Positions 41,026 to 51,284 of a DNA stretch of 60,000 nt are shown piece by piece. A program made the translations under genes and the position numbers. This DNA is from Strigamia acuminata (lineage: Eukaryota; Arthropoda; Chilopoda; Geophilomorpha; Linotaeniidae), in the NCBI GenBank assembly GCA_949358305.1, contig OX442314.1, positions 36,803,211 to 36,863,210 on the forward strand, given 5' to 3'. Positions within the stretch are counted from its first letter, which is position 1. The number at the start of each line of letters is the position of its first letter. The notes below the pieces were generated by a model, which was given only the letters and a program-made list of their open reading frames with translations, was not told the origin of the DNA and did no database searches.

Positions 41026-42581
41026 AGGGGGTTTCATTAATTAAGCAATTTTGTAATTTTGCAACTTTAGCAATTTTGCACTTTTGGATTTATCACATGA
41101 TATCAGTTCCACCAATCATGTGCATAATTGCAAAAACACAAAACAGAAAAAATACACAATCACAAAATCAAAGGTAGTTTTGCTATTTTGGCAAAAATGG
41201 CAGCAGCCAAACTCAATCCAAGTGGCCATCACAAATTGTGATTAATAATTAGTTTCAAAAACAATCTCATAATTTTGCAATTTTGCAATTATTTAAATAG
41301 TCACGTGACTTCCTATCCACCATATTAGGTTATAGTTATATCCAACCAATTTTAAAATGTGATGCAAAAAAACTAGTTCTTATTTGTGTGATGGAACAAA
41401 ATATTTTTTAATAAGGTGCATTTTAATAAATACTAGCTGTTCACCCACAAAGCCAAAGCCATAGATCAGACAAATGTATACAACCAAATCATAAAATAAA
41501 TTTTTGCAAAACTAAACCAAACCCATAATAATGCAACCCAAACCCAAACCACACCAAACCAAAACCAATGCCAATCTGGCCAATACCCAAACACAATCAA
41601 ACCCAAAAGTTAACCTAAACCCAACGCCAATCCAGCCAATTCAATTTTGGCCCAAACCACTGCAACCTGCTATTTTGTCCTCCTTTATTATTCAACCACT
41701 TTTTCCAACTTTTTCTTATAAATCAACCCAAAAAAGATCGTTTTTTCCAAAATTTAAAGTCAACGGTTAATCCAATCAAAAAGTTATCTGTACCATCGTT
41801 TTAAGCGGGATTTTCTTCTCTGGAAACCTGTTTTAAACATTTCATTCGGTTAATTTTACGAATTTTTGGTTTTGTCATGGTCGAATCTCGAATCCAAATT
41901 CTGCACCAAATTTCCAAATTTTCCCATTCGGTCCCCCGCTAAGATGGCCCGAATCGGCACTTTTCCTCGCCCGAATCAAAAAATAAAAAATACAGGCTTG
42001 TGCAGAATTGTCTCCTCTTCAAAATGAGCTTGGTTCCATAATTTTCCGAGCTCATCTTGACATAGAAAACAATAAAAAACGATACGCGACGAACATTTCC
42101 GCCTGAATTTCCATTCGGGCACCCGCTAAAATCGCCCTGAATCGCCCTGAATCGGTACTTTTTTTTACCCGAATCGAAGTATTGAGTTTCCTAGCTGTTA
42201 TACAGTCATGGATGCATCAGCATTTTGATGATATACAAGGATACAAGTTGGCCACTTAGATAGAGCTTGGATGCCTCCATTTTGTTTTGAGTTTCACAAG
42301 CCTCAAAATCACTTCTTATCAAAATCACAAAAACTACCTTTTAGATGTTTTTGGGATTTTGTGTTTTTACTCTTTTGTGCTTTAGTGAATGTGAATGTGA
42401 TTGGTAGAACAGATATCACATGACAATACTCAAAAATCACAAAATTGTCCAGATCACACAATTGCAAAATTGACTGGGTTAATTCAATGTAAACTCATTT
42501 TTGGAGGCATCAAAAAATAATGATTTTGTGATTAATGCAAAATCACAAAATTGCAAAATCATTCATATAATGAAACCCCCT
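41026..42581. mobile_element. 1.56-kb non-autonomous DNA transposon with AGGGGGTTTCATTA ends
   Basis: 14-bp perfect terminal inverted repeats (AGGGGGTTTCATTA ... TAATGAAACCCCCT), flanked by AAT on both sides (41023-41025, 42582-42584). Copies 1 and 3 of the host unit (near 13955 and 51930) show the uninterrupted ATAAATGAA site. Next to the ends are further subterminal repeats rich in GCAATTTTG and CAAAATTGC. The only open frame (41531-41770) is an Asn/Pro/Gln/Thr-rich low-complexity run, not a transposase. The superfamily is undecided: a 3-bp duplication with a GGG-start end recalls PIF/Harbinger, but AAT is not its usual TWA. Confidence 0.85.
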
Positions 42582-42950
42582 AATGAAGGGAAGCGGCGAA
42601 CACGAACAAATCACCGACACGACGAACAGAAAAACAACAACCTTCTTCTCCAACTGTGAAGAATCATTGCGCATGCTCGACTTACTCTCGGACACCATTC
42701 AACATCGATACTCTCGAAGATGTTTAAACCGAGACAACATTTAAAAGTATTCTACCATAAAACCTATGAGAATTTAGTGATTTCATGTGCGATTTATCTT
42801 GTATTTTTAATATTTTAAATATTTGACAATTTTTCAACCATTTGGCTGTGTTGGTACATTTAACCTTGGCAGGAAAGGAAATACTAATGTCAGCGCCATC
42901 GCGCGGTTAACTAGGAAATCAACTTTAAATGACTAGAACCACCACATTTG

Positions 42951-43339
42951 CTAAGTATGTTGGTTTGTGAATAAAATTAAAAGAAGCGAATAAAAAAATT
43001 GTAAGAGCAGAACAAAAGGAATAAAATTATCTTTTACAATTTATGATATAAAAATTTAACTAAAGACTTATAGTGTTGTGATTGGGTTTTATCAGGTAAT
43101 TAAAAAAAATTCGAATACTTCGTTTTCGTTAAGGTTTTAATTTATGTTTATTTGTTGTGCCTAAGTCACCATTGAATAAACGGGTGATTTGACACACACC
43201 ATTAAAATTTGGCAGATTAAAGTTGAATGTTTTCATTTAAAATTGCAATTTCGAAGTTAAAAGTTGAATATGATTAAAAACATTCGACATAGAAAGACAA
43301 TCAATTGCTTAACACTCAAATAATCTCATACAAAAACCG
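42951..43339. other. AT-rich gap, nothing recognised
   Basis: Follows the end of unit copy 2 and precedes a Tc1 fragment. Short A/T runs only; no open frame of note. Confidence 0.5.
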
Positions 43340-43575
43340 TATTCCCAGGGTGTTTTCACCAAATCAAGACAAGATATTGCCAATGAGTTAACTTGCAACA
43401 TCAAAACTGTAAATAGATGGGCGAGCCGGTGGTGCCGGCTAGGTGTTGTCGACCGCCAAGCAGGCGGTGGCCGGCAAAAAAAGACAACTGATGCAGAAGA
43501 TGAACAAATTCTAACAGAGGCCCTGGAACAAGCATTCTCCAGTTTCACACAGGTCAAGAGCGACCTCGATCAGGC
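43340..43575 (+). pseudogene. Tc1-like transposase N-terminal fragment, copy 5
   Basis: Matches 17436-17650: IANELTCNIKTVNRWASR-type helix-turn-helix codons, then a linker. Similarity stops at 43575 (GACCTCGATC), exactly where the R2-like element begins. This marks the insertion or fusion point. Confidence 0.65.
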
Positions 43576-43576
43576 A

Positions 43577-46020
43577 GTGACCTCAAAGTTTCGACGAAAG
43601 GAATCCTATCGCCACGAGCCCTGCCGTCAGCAGGATTCGCGACGAGAGGAATCCGACAGCCACGAGCCCTGCCGCGATTCCCATCGTCAGGATTCGCGAC
43701 GAGAGGAATCCGACCGCCACAAACCCCGCCGCCAGGATTCGCGACAAGAGGAATCAGATCCGAATGAAAAGCCCGTTGTGGAATACCGTTCCTTCCATCA
43801 ACGCTCCTCAACGAGCAAAGCGGTACCCGTCTCGTCAAAAGCGTCTCCCAATCCTCTAACTGCGCAACGTCAACAACCGTCGTCCACCATCACCCGTGCG
43901 AGCCAGCTGTCAGATCATCGATCAGTATCTACTCCTTCATTGGCCACCGCAACGTTGAATTTCATTCCGTCAGAATCAGATGTTCTACTTCCAGTGTCAA
44001 TTCCCCTCGCAATTCCCGCAACGTCGACAAGTTTTTTGCCGTGGGAACCAACAACGTCTCAAACACCGATTATAATCGTGACACCATTCAAGAGACTCGA
44101 TAATGTATCCAACTCGGAGGCGCAGGAGGTTGTGCGAAAGCGCACCGGAGGAGTGAAAGGAATCACAGCAGAACCATATAAGCCACCCCAAGCAAACGTA
44201 CGGGTGCTATACAATCAGCTCTGGGGCTCCCCGGTAGAGGACACTCTGAACCTTGAACAAGGACAACCAATGCCAATGCTCGATATGGTAGGTGCCGCTA
44301 GTCCCGGTGAAGTGGTCGAAACGCTAGCGAAAGTCCGCTTAAGATGTGCGGCTGGGCCAGACCGCGTAAACAAAGCAAACCTGCTCCTCTTTGATCCTAA
44401 AGACGTACTACTCGCTGCCTTTTTTACGCTCATCATCGCAGCTGGAATATGTCCGAAGGTTGTGAAACAGAATCAGACGGTACTGATTCCAAAGACAGGC
44501 AAAGACACTACTCGGGCAGTGAACTGGCGTCCTATCACCACAGGGCCACTAACACTCCGAATCCTAACGAATATCATAAGACGAAGGTTGTCGAAGAACA
44601 TCCCACTGCACGAAAGTCAGAAAGAATTTGTTATTGAGCCAGGGTGTAGCCTAAACGCATATCTGTTGAAGGAAGCCTTGACCACCGCCAAAAAGTCTGT
44701 AGACTGGCCGGCATGCTGGTCGACATGAGTAAGGCGTTTGATACCGTGCCGCACACGTTGCTGGATAAGAGCCTTCGGGCCAATGGGGTGCCAGAGATAC
44801 TGATCAAATTCGTTATGGACACCTATAGCAGATCAGAAACCGAGATTGACTCCGATGGCGCGCCCGTAAGGATGTCCATCATGAGGGAGGTCAAGCAGGG
44901 AGATTCCCTGTCACGTCTGCTCTTCAATCTGCGATTAATCCTGTGCTGACACATCTGTCAAAGTGCATGGATGAATTCCAGCTGGGGGCAGGTTGTCTAC
45001 TCTCTCGCCTAAAATTTGCTGACGATATCGTCCTCCTCGCCTTTAACGCTGCGGGCCTGCAACGCATGATGGAGGTGTTGGAGCTGTACCTGAAGCAGGC
45101 TGGAATGGAGATATTGGTAGAAAATGTCAGTCCTTCGGCATTGTAGCGTCAGGCAAAACCTGGTTCATGGAAGATCCGAAAGCCATGTTGGGTGAGGTGA
45201 ACATCACCTCCACGACTGCCAGAGACGTAGTTCGCTATGTCGGCATCGACGTCTCCATATGGACTCGCGCCTCTTCAGATGGAGGCTTAAAAGTGAAGAC
45301 CCTAGAGTACGTTCGGGCGTTCAGAAGAGCTCGTCTCAAACCGATGCAGAAAGGCCCCGCATGTATACAGCCTGCCGCCAGTGTCGGGTGCAAAAAAAGT
45401 CCATTGGACATATTCTGGGAAGCTGCCCCAGCACTAAACCCCAGAGAATTGCGAGACATGACACCATCAGGGACGCCCTGAGTGAGACTGCCATGAAGGC
45501 TGGACTCTTGGTTGCGAAGGAGCAGGAAGTCGCGGTGGGTGACGAACGTTACCGTCCTGATTTAATTATCATCTCGGGGACCCAGTCATTCATCGTTGAC
45601 GTAACTGTACGCTACGAGTGGGGCTCGTCTTTGGCTGACGCGGATGCTGAGAAGATTGTGAAATACAATCACATCTGCCCGGCTATCGACTTGCTCTTCC
45701 CGGGCACCCTTTGCGCCGTTTTGCGCCGAGGTCCTTCTGATAGTGGTGGGCTCATTGGGGACGATCCCAAAGAAAACCGTGGAACATCTTCGGTCGGTGG
45801 GGTTGTGTGTGAGCAGACTGTTGGGGCACATGAGTCAGGTCGCAGTAAACAGGTCCACCTGGTTAGCGTCCGACTTCATGGACGGCAGCGGAGGTGTTCG
45901 GGGATGCACGGGCCTAGCTTGCGGCGGTCCCCAGACTGTTCTGACGGTTTCTCGAGATGATACAGTCACCTAAATCACCGGAAATGTCAGGTGGACTTTT
46001 TAGTCGCAAGACCTGAATAA
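43577..46020 (+). pseudogene. R2/NeSL-like non-LTR retrotransposon (RT plus restriction-like endonuclease), broken
   Basis: The fullest copy in the window. The first frame (43577-44728) has a repetitive RREESDRH/HEPCR N-terminus, then a linker and RT blocks (AGPDRVNKANLL, QTVLIPKTGKD, NWRPITTGPLTLRILTNIIR). After frameshifts it continues with DMSKAFDTVPHTLLDKSL, VKQGDSLSRLLFN, LKFADDIVLLAF (active site FADD) and FRRARLKPMQK. The C-terminus has a zinc motif (CRQCRVQKKSIGHILGSCP) and a PD-(D/E)xK endonuclease core (RYRPDLIIISG ... FIVDVTVRYE). RT followed by this endonuclease defines the R2/NeSL/Cre group, not APE-type LINEs. At least four frame breaks make it dead. A 3' UTR of about 60 bp ends near 46020. 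Confidence 0.8.
43596..43765 (+). repeat. Coding minisatellite in the R2-like N-terminus
   Basis: About four imperfect units of roughly 45 bp containing AGGATTCGCGACGAGAGGAA, encoding (D)SRREESDRHEPCR-like repeats. It lies in the open N-terminal part, before the RT. Confidence 0.75.
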
Positions 46021-46898
46021 AGTTGCCTCCTCCAATTTTGCATTCGGATTGCCTGTCAACTATTTATTCCTCATCCAATGAGATAGAAAATAGAAGGAAC
46101 AAACACATTGATGTGAAATTTTATTTTATTCGTGATTGGCTCCATGATAAAGTTTTTAGCTTAAAGAAAGTTTCTACGGATTTTAATCCAGCTGATTTGT
46201 TTACAGCGTTTATAACGTTTTTGTTTTATTTTCACCAGTCTAAAAGGAGAATGTTCTACTCATTAAATTTCGCATGGAATATTTATGAGAACATTGGCTT
46301 TTTTGCGTGGAATATTTTTAAATAATCACAACGGAGGAACCGGTATGATAAGACTCTTGTCGCCAATTTTGTGAAATTTATGTTATTGGCATTAATAGCA
46401 TTTCTCATTTACCATTTTATAGATTTGTTTATCGACAACTTGCCAACACAGAACGAAAGCAAGATACCAGTAGGTAAGTAAATTAAATAATTACAAGTAC
46501 CAACTCGTCTGAAATTTTTGTGAGAGTACTTTTATTCAAATTTACGTTACTTGTTCTTGATAAGCATCAAGTGTTTATATATTATCCATCTCATGTTTCT
46601 TTTCTCCTTTATGGAATATCTTGGAGAAAGGGAGGCTGTTGGAATAATTTGGTTGTTCTCCAAGTTAATACCATATTAGTCATTTTATCTCTATTACTTA
46701 TAAGTTTTCTTATTTATTTATGTTACCTACAAGTAACTGTATTTTGCTTTTCCTCTATGCTGGCACCAGATGACAACTACGTATATATTGCTTACTTTTA
46801 TTATCCATGCATGATGTTCAAGTGTAATTACACCATGCAATAAATTGAGGCTTTCAGTTTGCTTCTAAATCTACAGCCATTTTTAGAGTTCCACAACA
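46021..46898 (+). pseudogene. Copia RNase H end and 3' LTR
   Basis: One open frame (46023-46325) gives PPPILHSDCLSTIYSSSNEI, NRRNKHIDVKFYFIRDWLHD and KVSTDFNPADLFT. This is the copia RNase H C-terminus ('rsKHIdi.yhfiRe ... NpADlfTK'). Further down, a purine tract (GGAGAAAGGGAGG) precedes TGTTGGAATA (46637); CCACAACA ends at 46898. A 262-bp LTR with TGTTGG...CAACA ends fits copia. Insertions separate the parts. Confidence 0.65.
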
Positions 46899-47024
46899 TT
46901 TCATGTAATGCAAGGCGTCAGGTGCACCGCAAACGACGTTTTGACAATTTTGGACAGAACCGGTTATTTTTTCAAAATTTCCGGTTCTGTGATTTTTTTC
47001 ATCCGGTTTCCCTGCACGGAAACC
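46899..47024. other. Short segment with a 10-bp inverted repeat
   Basis: ACAGAACCGG (46954-46963) pairs perfectly with CCGGTTCTGT (46981-46990) around a 17-nt AT-rich centre. The segment lies between copia LTR and Tc1 scraps and is not found elsewhere in the window. Confidence 0.5.
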
Positions 47025-47214
47025 CCAGCAAATTCGCGTCACATGGCAAAAATTAGCAATAAATCAGAACCTCGTCCAAAAAATAATAGACTCCATATGC
47101 CCACACGATAACAAAAAGTAATTACTAATTTAAATGGGCACTGGACCGGATATTAATGAAACATATTACACATTTGTATTATTTATTGCTTATTTATATC
47201 AATCTCATTTGACG
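47025..47214 (+). pseudogene. Tc1-like transposase C-terminal scrap
   Basis: Matches 9690-9850 (ATTCGCGT(C/G)ACATGGC..., SICP-DDHKK block, then the 3' flank GGCACTGGACCGGATATTAA). It is followed by the copia YVDD block, as in the other copies. Confidence 0.65.
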
Positions 47215-47349
47215 CGGTCATCCTAGTTTATGTGGATGATGTGGTCCTTTTCACGAAAGGATCATTGCCCATGGATAAGTAGAACTGTGCTTGCCCTTCG
47301 TGAAATTTTCATGATCATAGACAGTGCAAAAGAAATAGTTAGGCTGAAT
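47215..47349 (+). pseudogene. Copia RT fragment (YVDD)
   Basis: VYVDDVVLFTKGSLPMDK then a stop. The active-site YVDD is intact here, unlike at 18.39 kb. Continues with ALREIFMIIDSAKEIVRL-like codons shared with 18470-18520. Confidence 0.7.
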
Positions 47350-47890
47350 AGTGCACAAAAGGATATTCTTTCAGATGTGCACCGTGCAGCAAGGGCTCGC
47401 TGAAACTAATCTGTTCATGTGCGAAGTCCAGTCAAAGACTTATTACAGAAACACAGTGGACGCTTTAGCGTGAATGTCTGGGGCTGGATGTCACAACGTG
47501 GTCTTGGACAAATTTGTCATCTGACAGGCCCCCTGACAGCTGAATTATATGTGAAGGTCCTGGAGCCGACTTTGCTGCCAAGCTGCCAACTCTGATTCGG
47601 TGATGAACCGTGGGCATTTCAGCATGACACGGCGCCGCAACATCCAGCCAACATCAGGCAGTGGCTGGCGGCGAAGAACCTGCATGCGGAATTTCTTGAT
47701 TGGCCTGCAAAGGCAGCAGATCTCAATCCAATTAATAACATTTGGGCCAATTTGAAACATCATCTGCAATCATATGTAGAAAAAACTGTTTGCAGCCAAT
47801 TGCAAGCAACCAGGATGAATTGTGGGGGCAAATACACGTTACATGGAAAGAAATGGCCTTGAATCAGAACCTCGTCTTAACAATAGTTTG
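47350..47890 (+). pseudogene. Tc1-like transposase relic, copy 6
   Basis: Colinear with 18525-19070 including the shortened intron remnant before CCAATTGCAAGC (47796). Blocks seen: LEPTLLPSCQL, ADLNPINNIWANLKHHLQ (Glu of the DLNPIEN block changed to Asn), then ELWGQIHVTWKEMAL. Downstream to 48080 the sequence is AT-rich and matches 19085-19245. Confidence 0.7.
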
Positions 47891-48080
47891 GGTGAATGGG
47901 TTCATTACTATAACAGATCCAAGGTGTTTATTCGTTTCTTTTCTCTTCTCTCATTCGTTTCTCTTCTCACAATTTTAAAAAAAGCTATTTTTGCTAATAA
48001 ATATTGTATTTATTTTATTCTGTCAAAAAAAATAATGGAATTAAATTTTTATTACATTATTGGATAGTCTGTTTAATTTA

Positions 48081-48260
48081 ATTTTATAGTATTACTCACT
48101 TCTTTTTGCCTGTCAACTATTTATTTCTCATCCAATGAGATAGAAGGAACAAACACATTGATGTGAAATTTTATTTTATTCGTGATTGGCTCCTTGATAA
48201 AGATTTTAGCTTAAAGAAAGTTTCTACGAATATTAATCCAGCTGATTTGTTTACAGAGAT
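48081..48260 (+). pseudogene. Copia RNase H fragment split by a solo LTR
   Basis: KFYFIRDWLLDKDFSLKKVS followed by NINPADLFTE. It continues at 49248 (TCTGACACCAACTCG), as at 10345 where the two parts are contiguous. This confirms that the LTR landed inside it. Confidence 0.7.
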
Positions 48261-49243
48261 TGTCATGAACCGGTTGTTTCTGATATTTGAAACCGCGTTT
48301 GAAAGGCGCGCCAGTTACGATACAAGAGAGCCTGGTCCCGAATAAGGGCCCGGCAACGTTAAGCAGCCTGAAGTGTGGCGGCAAGCTCAACCCCTTACTC
48401 GATCATGTTACGAATTATTACCGAGTTTGTTGGAATCTTAAAAGTAGAAGAAATAATGCTCACGAGCGGACTTAACAACGCTGACGTGGCTTATGCTAAT
48501 CTGGCAGGGACCCCTAATGGCGGAGCGGCCAGACCGAGCAAGCGCGCACTAATCGCGCGCAAAAGACGAAATAAACAACTCATTAGCTACTTGAATCTAA
48601 CTTCTAGTCCTTCGGCACGTATCAGCGGCATAAAACACAAAAGAACATCGAAAGGAAAGGAAACAAAGATGACACGCGGAATTTAGACACGCGATATGAT
48701 AATGTAAATCCTCAAACACGCAGAGTTAACTTGCATGGAGTTACTGCGAATTAACACAGGAAAAGTCGCCAAATGCACAATGGCCAGTTAAGGCACTTAC
48801 GATAGCTCATGGTCTTACGCCTTCTGATCAGACTTGGCTGAAACAGCTCTGAAGTGAACTTGGGCCAAGTCTATCACAGAAAACGAGGGGAAAACCATGA
48901 GTCAAGCACGTGTAAGCCAATCAGGCGCGCTCGTGAATAATCATCGCGATGAGTCAGTCGCGAGTGACTAAATATTTAAATTAGATAGGATAAACTAAAC
49001 GAAATTAGGAGGGGTAACAGTGGGAAATACTCAACATAGACCAGTCTGATGTGACCAAATTGAGCCACACCAGACCAGGTCAAGGGATAAACATAAATAG
49101 GAAATGAAGGTAGGACAAAACTCAAATTATATTTAGGCTTAGGATTTATTAGGAGTTTTAAACAATGGAACACACGGGATACGCGTAAACAAAACACAAC
49201 AATTTGGTGAGAAATACAAGCGCGTAAATGCCGGGCCGTGACA
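48261..49243. mobile_element. Solo LTR, 983 bp
   Basis: Begins TGTCATGAACC and ends GGGCCGTGACA (inverted TGTCA/TGACA), with a perfect 4-bp duplication AGAT (48257-48260, 49244-49247). The empty site is seen in the related copia copy near 10340. No internal sequence adjoins it. Orientation is unclear. Its sequence is unlike the other LTRs of the window, so it is another family. Confidence 0.8.
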
Positions 49244-49800
49244 AGATTCTGACACCAACTCGTCTGAAATTTTTGTGACTTTGAGACTTTGCAGAGCTAA
49301 GAGAGCTCAGTTCAGACCCAACTCCTACTTGGGCCAGCAAGTATATTTCATGGCCTGGGTTACCTATATGATATTTGATTCACTTTCTATAGTAATTTAA
49401 CTTAGGATTTTTCTTCTTCTTTCAAATTTAAGCCTACTTTAAGCCTATTTAACATAGTTTATTTTCAGGCATTTATATAAGAACTTAATTGATTTTCTAG
49501 TGTTTCTAATTGTGCTTTAATTACCCATTACTTAGATCAAATCAATCTTTGTAAATATTTAAGTTTAACATTTAAGTTAATTCATTTGTATTTCCTTTTA
49601 TTAAGTGTTTCTTTAATAAAACATTTAACTTTGATTTTATAAAAGGTTTCCTATTTATGTTTACTTTTATTCACATTTAAGTTAATTGTTCTTGTTAAGC
49701 ATCAAGTGTTTATATATTATCCATCTCTTGTTTCCTTCTAAATCTACGGCCATTTTTTGAGTTCCACAACATTTCATGTAATGCAGGGTGTCAGGTTGGG
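49244..49800 (+). pseudogene. Copia 3' end scraps and AT-rich DNA
   Basis: 49248-49280 continues the split copia piece; 49300-49650 is AT-rich with nothing recognised. 49665-49790 matches 10395-10450 and the LTR end at 46860-46920 (GAGTTCCACAACA, then CATGTAATGCAGGGTGTCAGG). Confidence 0.5.
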
Positions 49801-50245
49801 ATACTTATTACAATCGAATGAGGGCCATTGCCTCAAACACTCAATTCTCTTTGAACGAGCTTAACAACTTTAGACAACACCTTGAATTTTTGTGAGATTT
49901 TGTTGGCGAAAAGAGATTCCGCCTTGATTACACAATCAGGTAATGCAAAATATTACAAAGTAGTTTTTATTATAATTTATTATATTTCTTTAAAATTTCA
50001 GGTGTTTAAATTGCGGCTGAATTGTGCACCCAGAGGAGCATTTACCTGGAACATTTGATGAATTCAATGTCGTTCCAAAGGCTAAGTGCCCGACCTGCCC
50101 CAACTTTATCACTTTTGTAAGTTTTAATTGATGAAATATTTTTTAATTTTAATGTATTTTAATTTTAATTTTTAGACAAAAACATGGACTCTGTCAAACG
50201 TGCTCTCTCTATTTTCACCTGTTAAAAGGATATTTTTATAAGTTT
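49801..50245 (+). pseudogene. Exon-like Cys-containing piece, second copy
   Basis: Reads YYNRMRAIASNTQFSLNELN before a stop, then RLDYTIR and a GT...AG intron-like gap (about 49940-50001). CLNCG then a stop, IVHPEEHLPGTFDEFN, KAKCPTCPNFITF and a second intron-like gap follow, then KNMDSVKRALSIFTC. It matches 19360-19665 including both intron-like gaps. Two CxxC motifs suggest a zinc-binding protein. A copia gag-like origin is possible for the YYNRMRAI part ('l..l.~~~~~L.~~'). Confidence 0.45.
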
Positions 50246-50334
50246 CCATAGCATTAATCTTTTTTAGTTAAATTTAGTTATTTTGTTCGTGTTTGCACAT
50301 TTTATAAGTGCAAACACACGCGAGTTCGGCCTAA

Positions 50335-50800
50335 TTTAGCCCGAATTGCCGTACGCGCACTATCGCGCATTTCTGCACGTCGTTTCGAGCGCGTGCGATA
50401 CAAGCTTCCCGCACTTGACCAGGGCCAAGTGTGCATTCTTGCGCTACACACCCGCCCCCCGCCCCACGCCAGCGTGCACTCGCGGTACGGTCATGTAATC
50501 GAAGGAACCGAAGGACCATCGCCGAACGCGAGAAAACCCTGACCGTATGCGAGCGCGCCATGACCGAACGCGAGCGCACCGTGACCGTACGCGAACAGGT
50601 CCTGACCATGCAAGCACCCGCCAGACGAGCCAGAGGCCGAGCACCCGCCAGACGATGCAGAGGCCGAGCACGACCAGCACCCGCCGGACCAATACGCGCA
50701 CCCGCCGGACAAAGACGAGGCCAAGGCCGAGGCGAAGTACCCGCCGCAGTACCCGAAAGCATACCAACCTCCAATAGCCCGGTGCTAGATCCGCCCCTGG
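50335..50800. other. GC-rich island with 21-bp heptad-coding repeats
   Basis: Much richer in G+C than its flanks. At 50514-50605 about four 21-bp units (CTGACCGTATGCGAGCGCGCC and relatives) encode a heptad pattern ERE(K/R)T(L/V)T. After that, a different frame reads HPPDEPEAEHPPDDAEAEHD and AKYPPQYPKAY, Pro/Asp/Glu-rich with G/C third positions. One frame (50431-50832) and the opposite strand are both open because of the composition. A fragment of a repetitive structural protein gene is possible. Confidence 0.4.
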
Positions 50801-50985
50801 ATTTTCGTATACTTTGGCTGAGGAAACGCTAACATTACCAAAAATTGAGTGTTGTACTTTTTGCATGAACATTGTTGGTCCGAATAAAGAGTTCTCAAGT
50901 CTCAACCCTATTCTTTATGCGGTAAGGTATTTGTTTGAACTCGTTTATTACAAGCCCCAATAGCCCGGTGCTAGATCCGCCCCTG
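50771..50985 (-). repeat. 29-bp direct repeat resembling an hAT-type transposon end
   Basis: Identical 29-mers at 50771-50799 and 50957-50985. On the minus strand both begin CAGGGGCGGATCTAGCACC. CAGGGGCGG is a common start of hAT-superfamily elements. No matching opposite end was found, so these may be two right ends or a local duplication. Confidence 0.5.
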
Positions 50986-51044
50986 ATTATTACCTAAAAT
51001 CACAATCGGCAATACAACCACATCTAGAATAACTGCTTCAGTGT

Positions 51045-51230
51045 GAACTTTCAGCATGACCATGGTCAAATTTTCTCGTCTGACAGACCCCGTAAGTTAT
51101 CTCAACTGCATGTGGAGATCTTGGAGACAGCATTGCTGCAAAGTGCCCAATGATGGTTCAGTAATGAACTTTGGGTCTTCCAGCATGACAGAACCCCACA
51201 AGCCACAACATCACCATACTTGTGCTTTGT
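51045..51230 (+). pseudogene. Tc1-like transposase scrap
   Basis: LTDPVSYLNCMWRSWRQHCC and MNFGSSSMTEPHKPQ align with the LTGNLTAA...LEPTLLP and FQHDRAPQH region of the other copies. It is more diverged than they are. Confidence 0.5.
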
Positions 51231-51284
51231 ATCACCTTTAATTTATAACCGGGTTTTTGTTCAGCCGTAACTGTAATTTGGATT

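Larger units (their letters stand above)
24100..42950 (+). repeat. 3.7-kb complex repeat unit, copy 2, split by three insertions
   Basis: Same order of parts as 10640-14330: exon-like piece (24110-24580), AT spacer, R2-like fragment (24950-25560), LINE motif block (25690-27060), satellite (27545-27770) and tail. It is interrupted by a solo LTR (26027-26641), the 12.85-kb LTR element (27836-40685) and the 1.56-kb TIR element (41026-42581). The tail resumes at 40690 and again at 42585. Subtracting the insertions restores colinearity with copy 1. A deletion near 24450 removes about 75 bp relative to copy 1. Confidence 0.75.

Noticed and set aside
49910-50240. The CLNCG/CPTCPN piece as a retroelement zinc knuckle
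   Set aside because: The spacing is not C-x2-C-x4-H-x4-C and intron-like gaps interrupt it; left as an unassigned exon-like piece.
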